64,000 nucleotides of DNA from positions 328,143 to 392,142 of the forward strand of contig VWZP01002203.1 of NCBI GenBank assembly GCA_013396995.1, given 5' to 3'. Shown piece by piece: positions 60,401 to 64,000 of the stretch. Position 1 is the stretch's first letter. Every line of letters begins with the position of its first letter. The notes beneath the pieces are model-generated. The model was not told where the DNA came from, searched no databases, and saw only the letters and a list, made by a program, of their open reading frames with translations. This DNA comes from Dicaeum eximium (taxonomy: Eukaryota; Chordata; Aves; Passeriformes; Dicaeidae). The translations under genes and the position numbers were made by a program.

Positions 60401-62979
60401 TAACACAGAGTTTGCAGCAGAAGAGCTCGTGCTGCTTCCTCATGTGCTGCTCCAGATCTGCAAAGGTGTTGAAGGGCTTTGCATCCGGGCACAAGGAGCA
60501 TTCGTGCTGCAGCAGCTTCCTGAGGGACGAGAGATTCCCAAAAATGACCCAATTCCCTCTCAGCACCCCCACACCTTCAGCAAAACACAAATGTTCCATC
60601 CCTGGCAGAAGGCTCCAGCTTTAAGGCTGCCCCTGCAATCTGCAGTGAGGGTTGTGACCTGCTTATTCCAAGGATTCTGCTGGATGGCAGGAATGGGATG
60701 GAACCAAATTACACCGGGGTTCCAACTGCAGGAGAAGAGCTGAGCAGGCACAGAGGAGGAACCACACTGTCACTGCAAAACTGAGTAAACTGCAACAAAC
60801 CCTTCCCCTGATGGAGACTCAGCTGATTCCTGCAACATTCACACCCAATTCCATTACACTTCCCACTGTCAGAAACTGAGGAATACGGTGGGGAGAGATA
60901 AATTGAAATTAAAGAATTGTATTAGGAAAGGAGGGAAAACCCCCACCACACAATGGTTCCCAAGAAGAGCTGAGCACTGGTCTCACTGGGAGACTCCCAC
61001 TCCCTCATTCCCACAAATACCAAGACATGCAAAACTGTAAAATGTACCAAAGGTACATTCTCAGCCCAAATCAGGGTGAATATAATGCCCAGTTCTCCAA
61101 GGAAAAGGTTCCACTGCCTGCATGGCTTAATCTTTTCCACTCCTCCTTCCATTATCTCAAACCCTCCCAATTAAGATTGTTGTGAAAAATATTTGTGGAA
61201 CACGATGTTAATGCCGTGTTTTTATTCTCCACTGGTGTTTTTACTTCACCTCTTTTCTCTCTCAGTCAGAATTAAGATCTTTGTATGAAGACAATGTTAC
61301 TCTTCATGCAATACTTGGCACACCTGGGTTCAGTTAGTCCTTATTCAGCACAGCAGTAATTACAATTACAACAGTAATTAAGTCTGTATCCATTTCCACA
61401 GCAGCCATGCAAAGAATGGGAAGGTTTTCAACACATTTGCTGCTGTTAAAGATGCCAAAAATTAATTTTATCGAGAGAGCAAAGCTTGTGCGTTGCCTTG
61501 GTGAATCCAAGAGTGCAGCCCGAGGAGCTGCTGAGCGTTCAGTGCCCTGCTCCAGGCTGTCACCTTGCCAAAAACACCTGCACGGCAGGTGAGTCCCGTG
61601 CCAGGAAACCACAGCAGCGCTTCCTGCCACGTCCCGTGCACCACCACGTGCTCGGGCACATTCCAGGGAGGAGCCAGCGCTCACCTGTACAGCGCGTAAA
61701 CCTCTGCGTCCATGAAATAAATGTCGTATTTCTTCTCGTGCTGCAGCTGCTGCAGGGCTATGGAGGAGAAGGACGGCAGCTTCCGCCCGAACACCACCTG
61801 TGGGAACAGCGTTGGGGTCGGGATTGCGTGCAGGATCCTCGGCACAGCGCTGGGAGCTGCCCACGCCCACGGCCAGCCTGTGCCAGCCTCAGCTGTCACC
61901 TCCCCCAGGCACTGTCCCTGCTGCCAGCACAGCCACATCTTATCAGCCCGCCGGGGAAACGGGGGTCGGCCCAGCCTGGCCTCTGGAGTTTGAACGAGAT
62001 TAGGAAACGTTTCTGGTGCGCTGTGCTCCCACAGCTGTTCGCGGAGTAAATATCCTCACGATAACCTCAATAACCAACACAACCCCTTCCACAACCCCTT
62101 CCACCCCTTCCGAGCCCTGCCCTCGGCTCCTCCCCGGGATCACACGGCAACCTGGAGTCGCCAAGTGACTCAGTGTCCAAGGGTAGCAGGAAAACCCCTG
62201 TTCCTTCTTCCCTTAAATCCCAGGAAAGCGAAACACACAGAACTTCCCGAATTGTCGGTACCACTCAGCCCTCTCCGGGCATTTCCCTGCTCCCAGCTGG
62301 GCTCGGAGCAGCTCCCACCACTGCAGCTCCAGCCCACATTCCCAGCCTGGGAATTCCTGCGGTAACAGCTGAAGTTACCACCCCGGCCCAAGAAGGATGA
62401 GACATAATTACAGTAAAGAATTTCAGTTCTTACAGCAAAAGCTGCATTAGAAATCCAGGAGCAGATTCCCAGAGCAGCTGTGGCTGCCCCTGAATCCCTG
62501 GCAGTGTCCCAGGCCAGGCTGGACAGGGCTGGGAGCACCTGGGACAGTGAAGGTGTCCTTGCCATGGCAGGGGTGGCACTGGATGGGCTTTGAGGTCCCT
62601 TCCATTCCAAACCATTCCAGGATTTTACGATTCCATGATGCCTCGTGGAGCAGGGAGCAAAGGCTCCATTCTCTGCTGCCAGAGCGAGCCCTGCTGACTT
62701 CCCACCGTGAACATTGGCTCTAAACTCCATTTTCTCCACATTTTGTTTCCCACCGGCCCAGGCGCCGGGCGGAGGATAACGCGGGCCGCCCGTCCCCACC
62801 CCGCGCCCTNCCCGGCACACGGCGCAGTACCGGACACCGCAGAGCGCCCGCATCCGCACGGAGCAGCGGTAGCAGATGGGGTGCTCGCAGCGGCCCAGGG
62901 CCACCACGTCCAGCTCCCCGCAGCACAACACGCACGGCCCCTCCGCCGGGCCCGGCCCCGCGCCGGCCATGGCGGCCAT
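51437..62979 (-). CDS. ZNF598: ZNF598, collided-ribosome E3 ubiquitin ligase
   Basis: RING/C2H2 protein (yeast Hel2) that senses collided ribosomes, ubiquitinates eS10 and uS10, and recruits GIGYF2-4EHP. Exons in transcript order: 62979-62812, 61797-61685, 60519-60390, 59172-58961, 57615-57398, 56713-56596, 55594-55410, 55077-55011, 54637-53883, 52909-52780, 52039-51895, 51784-51437 (TAG); 2,589 nt, 862 codons (human 904). The RING is complete: C16, C19, C31, H33, C36, C39, C52, C55. C2H2 fingers fall at about 99-137, 170-205 and 220-258, with a last C-x2-C-x12-H-x3-H finger near 830. An Arg/Gly/Ser segment is at about 295-320. GYF-ligand motifs (PPPPGF, PPPGL, PPPGF) lie at about 652-680, the first split by the exon 9/10 junction. 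Odd: intron 4 uses a GC donor, exon 8 has a tandem acceptor, and an N sits at the exon 1 donor. Upstream in-frame ATG 63045 is possible; 62979 fits the family N-terminus. Confidence 0.95.
53735..53865 (+). mobile_element. CR1 LINE 3' fragment
   Basis: Sense CR1 tail in ZNF598 intron 9: CCAAGGCCAGGCTGGAACA, GATGATCTTTAAGATCCC and a CTCAAACCATTCC end. Confidence 0.85.
54722..54812 (+). mobile_element. CR1-like 3' tail, second subfamily
   Basis: GGGCTGGATGATCCTCGTGG, GTCCCTTCCAGCTGAGGATA and TTCCATGATTCTAAGATC, in the same subfamily as the 26.4-kb copy but opposite in direction. It lies in ZNF598 intron 8. Confidence 0.65.
56905..57095 (-). mobile_element. Diverged CR1-like fragment
   Basis: GAAGGGATGTCTGGATATCA, CTCAATCAGAGGGCTTTGTC and TCAACCTCTGCAACCTCTCAG resemble an older CR1 subfamily. 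It lies in ZNF598 intron 5. The assignment is tentative. Confidence 0.4.
57148..57270 (-). mobile_element. CR1 LINE 3' fragment
   Basis: Diverged CR1 tail (AATAATTTGGGTGGGG, GGGACACCTTCCACCAGACC, CTGCTCCAAGCCCTGTCC), directly followed by the 24-bp minisatellite. Confidence 0.75.
57290..57392. repeat. 24-bp minisatellite beside ZNF598 exon 5 donor
   Basis: Four to five units of GGGGAGCCCCTCCCTGCCCC type. On the ZNF598 strand the array begins about five bases after the exon 5 donor, giving a GC-rich start to intron 5 and adjoining the donor GTCAGC. Confidence 0.9.
58455..58725 (-). mobile_element. CR1 LINE 3' fragment, second subfamily
   Basis: About 270 bases with AAGACCATCAACCAGC, CTCTTCCAATGCCTGACAAC, CCAATATCCAATCTAAATC and CTTCCTCTCGTCCTG, typical of avian CR1. 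It lies in ZNF598 intron 4. Confidence 0.85.
62455..62640 (+). mobile_element. CR1 LINE 3' fragment
   Basis: Sense CR1 tail in ZNF598 intron 1: AGAGCAGCTGTGGCTGCCCC, GTGTCCTTGCCATGGCAGGG, CCATTCCAAACCATTCC and a GATTCCATGATG end. Confidence 0.88.
62810..62810. other. ZNF598: Ambiguous base (N) at ZNF598 exon 1 donor
   Basis: On the ZNF598 strand the sequence after the last RING cysteine-arginine codon pair is G-N-AGGG. The N falls exactly where the T of a GT donor is needed. Confidence 0.95.
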
Positions 62980-63041
62980 GGCGGCCTCGGCCCCGCGCCG
63001 CCCCGCCCGCACCACTGAGCGCGGGCTAGAGCGCCGCCCCA

Positions 63042-63209
63042 CCATAGAGACGCGCGCTCACACAGCGCCCGTGGGCCATAGAGCTCCGCCCAGAGCGCCG
63101 CCGCGCTGCCGGAACTGATTCCCCCCAACGGCGACAGCACCACCCCACCGACGTCACCGCGCGGTCCTCCAGCGGCCGGCCATAGAGACGCAGAGCGGTG
63201 ACCATAGAG
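63042..63209. promoter_or_regulatory. Four CCATAGAG octamers in ZNF598 CpG promoter
   Basis: CCATAGAG occurs at 63042-63049, 63076-63083, 63180-63187 and 63202-63209, upstream of the preferred ZNF598 start (the first lies at the alternative ATG 63045). On the gene strand it reads CTCTATGG, twice as GCGTCTCTATGG. The surrounding sequence is CpG-rich and includes an ETS-like CCGGAAC at about 63110. Confidence 0.6.
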
Positions 63210-63720
63210 ATGCGCGGGGCGGAGCGCCCCCGGCCGCGCCGCTCTGGCTCCCTCTCGGTGGTGGCTGTGAGGCGGAGGAGGACCCGGGGCTGTTCGGCGG
63301 CCCGGCCACATTTGGGGTCCCCAGGTCCTTCCTGGCTGTGGGGACATGGGGACCTCAGGCTCTGCACCTCGGTCTGTGGGGACATGAGGGAGCCCAGGGC
63401 CGCTCCTGCTACCTCTGGGTGTGGGGACATGGGGGAGCTCAGCCCGTTCCCGTCCCTGCTGATTTCTGTGGGATTTTCCCATGACAAACAGCTCCACTGG
63501 GGTGCAGACAGACCTCCATGCATTCATCAGATCGCAGCTCCGCCGCTTGGTTTAATTTTTAATTTTATAACCCATCTGTGCGTTTTCCCAGGTAAAGCGG
63601 GGGTGACTGCGGAAATAAAAGCGTTAAAAACGTGCTTGAAACACGGCAGACACCGGGATTTTTGCATCCGCTAGAGCAGGAACACAAAGGAGCTCGGTGT
63701 AACCTAAATAAACCTTTATT
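63210..63720 (+). other. Possible short divergent transcript from ZNF598 promoter
   Basis: An open frame from ATG 63210 runs to a stop at 63672-63674 (about 154 codons), with AATAAA 33 bases later at 63707. It starts in the CpG island shared with ZNF598. The translation is Arg-rich at first, then low-complexity, and resembles nothing I know. A non-coding divergent RNA is more likely than a protein gene. Confidence 0.25.
63707..63720. terminator. Back-to-back polyadenylation hexamers
   Basis: AATAAA (plus strand) and TTTATT (AATAAA on the minus strand) are separated by two bases. The minus-strand signal could end a gene entering from right of the window. Confidence 0.4.
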
Positions 63721-63756
63721 TGCTGCAGGTGGTGGGTCACAGGCGGCAGGCAGGCT

Positions 63757-64000
63757 CACCTGTCCTGAGCAGCCCAGGTGAGCCGGTCACACCTGTCCTG
63801 AGCAGCCCAGGTGAGCTGGGGTCACACCTGTGCAGAGCAGCCCAGGTGAGCTGGGGTCACACCTGTGAGGAGCAGCCCAGGTGAGCTGGGGTCACACCTT
63901 TCTGCAGCCCAGGTGAGCTGGGTCACACCTTTCTGCAGCCCAGGTGAGCTGGGGTCACACCTGTCCTGAGCAGCCCAGGTGAGCTGGGGTCACACCTGTG
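63757..64000. repeat. 31-38-bp minisatellite at right edge
   Basis: About seven units of CAGCCCAGGTGAGCTGGGGTCACACCTGT with variable linkers (CCTGAG, GCAGAG, TTCTG). The array continues beyond the window. Confidence 0.92.

Noticed and set aside
1..64000. CRISPR arrays, bacterial operons, rRNA or tRNA genes, intronic snoRNAs
   Set aside because: None seen by eye. The regular arrays are eukaryotic minisatellites without spacers, and I found no convincing tRNA or box C/D pattern, although a covariance-model scan would be needed to exclude snoRNAs in TBL3 introns.

Overview
The window is avian nuclear DNA. Intron-containing vertebrate genes lie among many short CR1 LINE tails, recognisable by the block around GGTTTGGGTTGGAAGG followed by CCATGGCAGGGACAC and by ATTCTRTG-type ends. 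GC-rich minisatellites occur in almost every intron and flank, as is usual on avian microchromosomes. The CR1 variants look passerine to me, but this is an impression and not a test.

Gene order and strand are TBL3(+) > < NOXO1(-), GFER(+) >, SYNGR3(+) > < ZNF598(-), the same as human 16p13.3. (1) 1-5.7 kb: the 3' part of TBL3, 13 exons, with the 5' part outside the window. (2) 6.0-10.8 kb: NOXO1, complete, 8 coding exons, 478 codons, with minisatellites in its 3' UTR and just upstream of its start codon. (3) 11.3-20.5 kb: intergenic, with CR1 fragments, an octamer site and a DR4-like site but no recognised gene. (4) 20.7-22.7 kb: GFER, 3 exons, 200 codons. (5) 22.7-32.4 kb: intergenic, holding one decayed endogenous retrovirus integrase fragment. 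(6) 32.6-49.8 kb: SYNGR3, 4 exons, 230 codons, with a 38-N assembly gap just after exon 2 and a long 3' UTR. (7) 49.8-63.0 kb: ZNF598, 12 coding exons, 862 codons. (8) 63.0-64.0 kb: CpG-rich ZNF598 promoter, a possible short divergent transcript, and a minisatellite running off the edge.

Exon boundaries were set by hand from splice consensus, unbroken reading phase and recalled human orthologues. All four complete genes sum to an exact multiple of three. The genes do not form one pathway: TBL3 acts in pre-rRNA processing, NOXO1 organises NADPH oxidase, GFER is the sulfhydryl oxidase of mitochondrial import, SYNGR3 is a synaptic-vesicle protein, and ZNF598 is the collided-ribosome E3 ligase.

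I found no new multi-gene system. The observations most worth checking are: a 40-bp array in GFER that has copied the exon 2 splice donor six times; an inverted repeat flanking SYNGR3 exon 2 together with a missing donor at the assembly gap; an 11-unit TGTCAC octamer array in front of SYNGR3; a GC-AG intron, five EDFP[AS]L-type motifs and an N at the exon 1 donor in ZNF598; and the almost touching convergent 3' ends of SYNGR3 and ZNF598.
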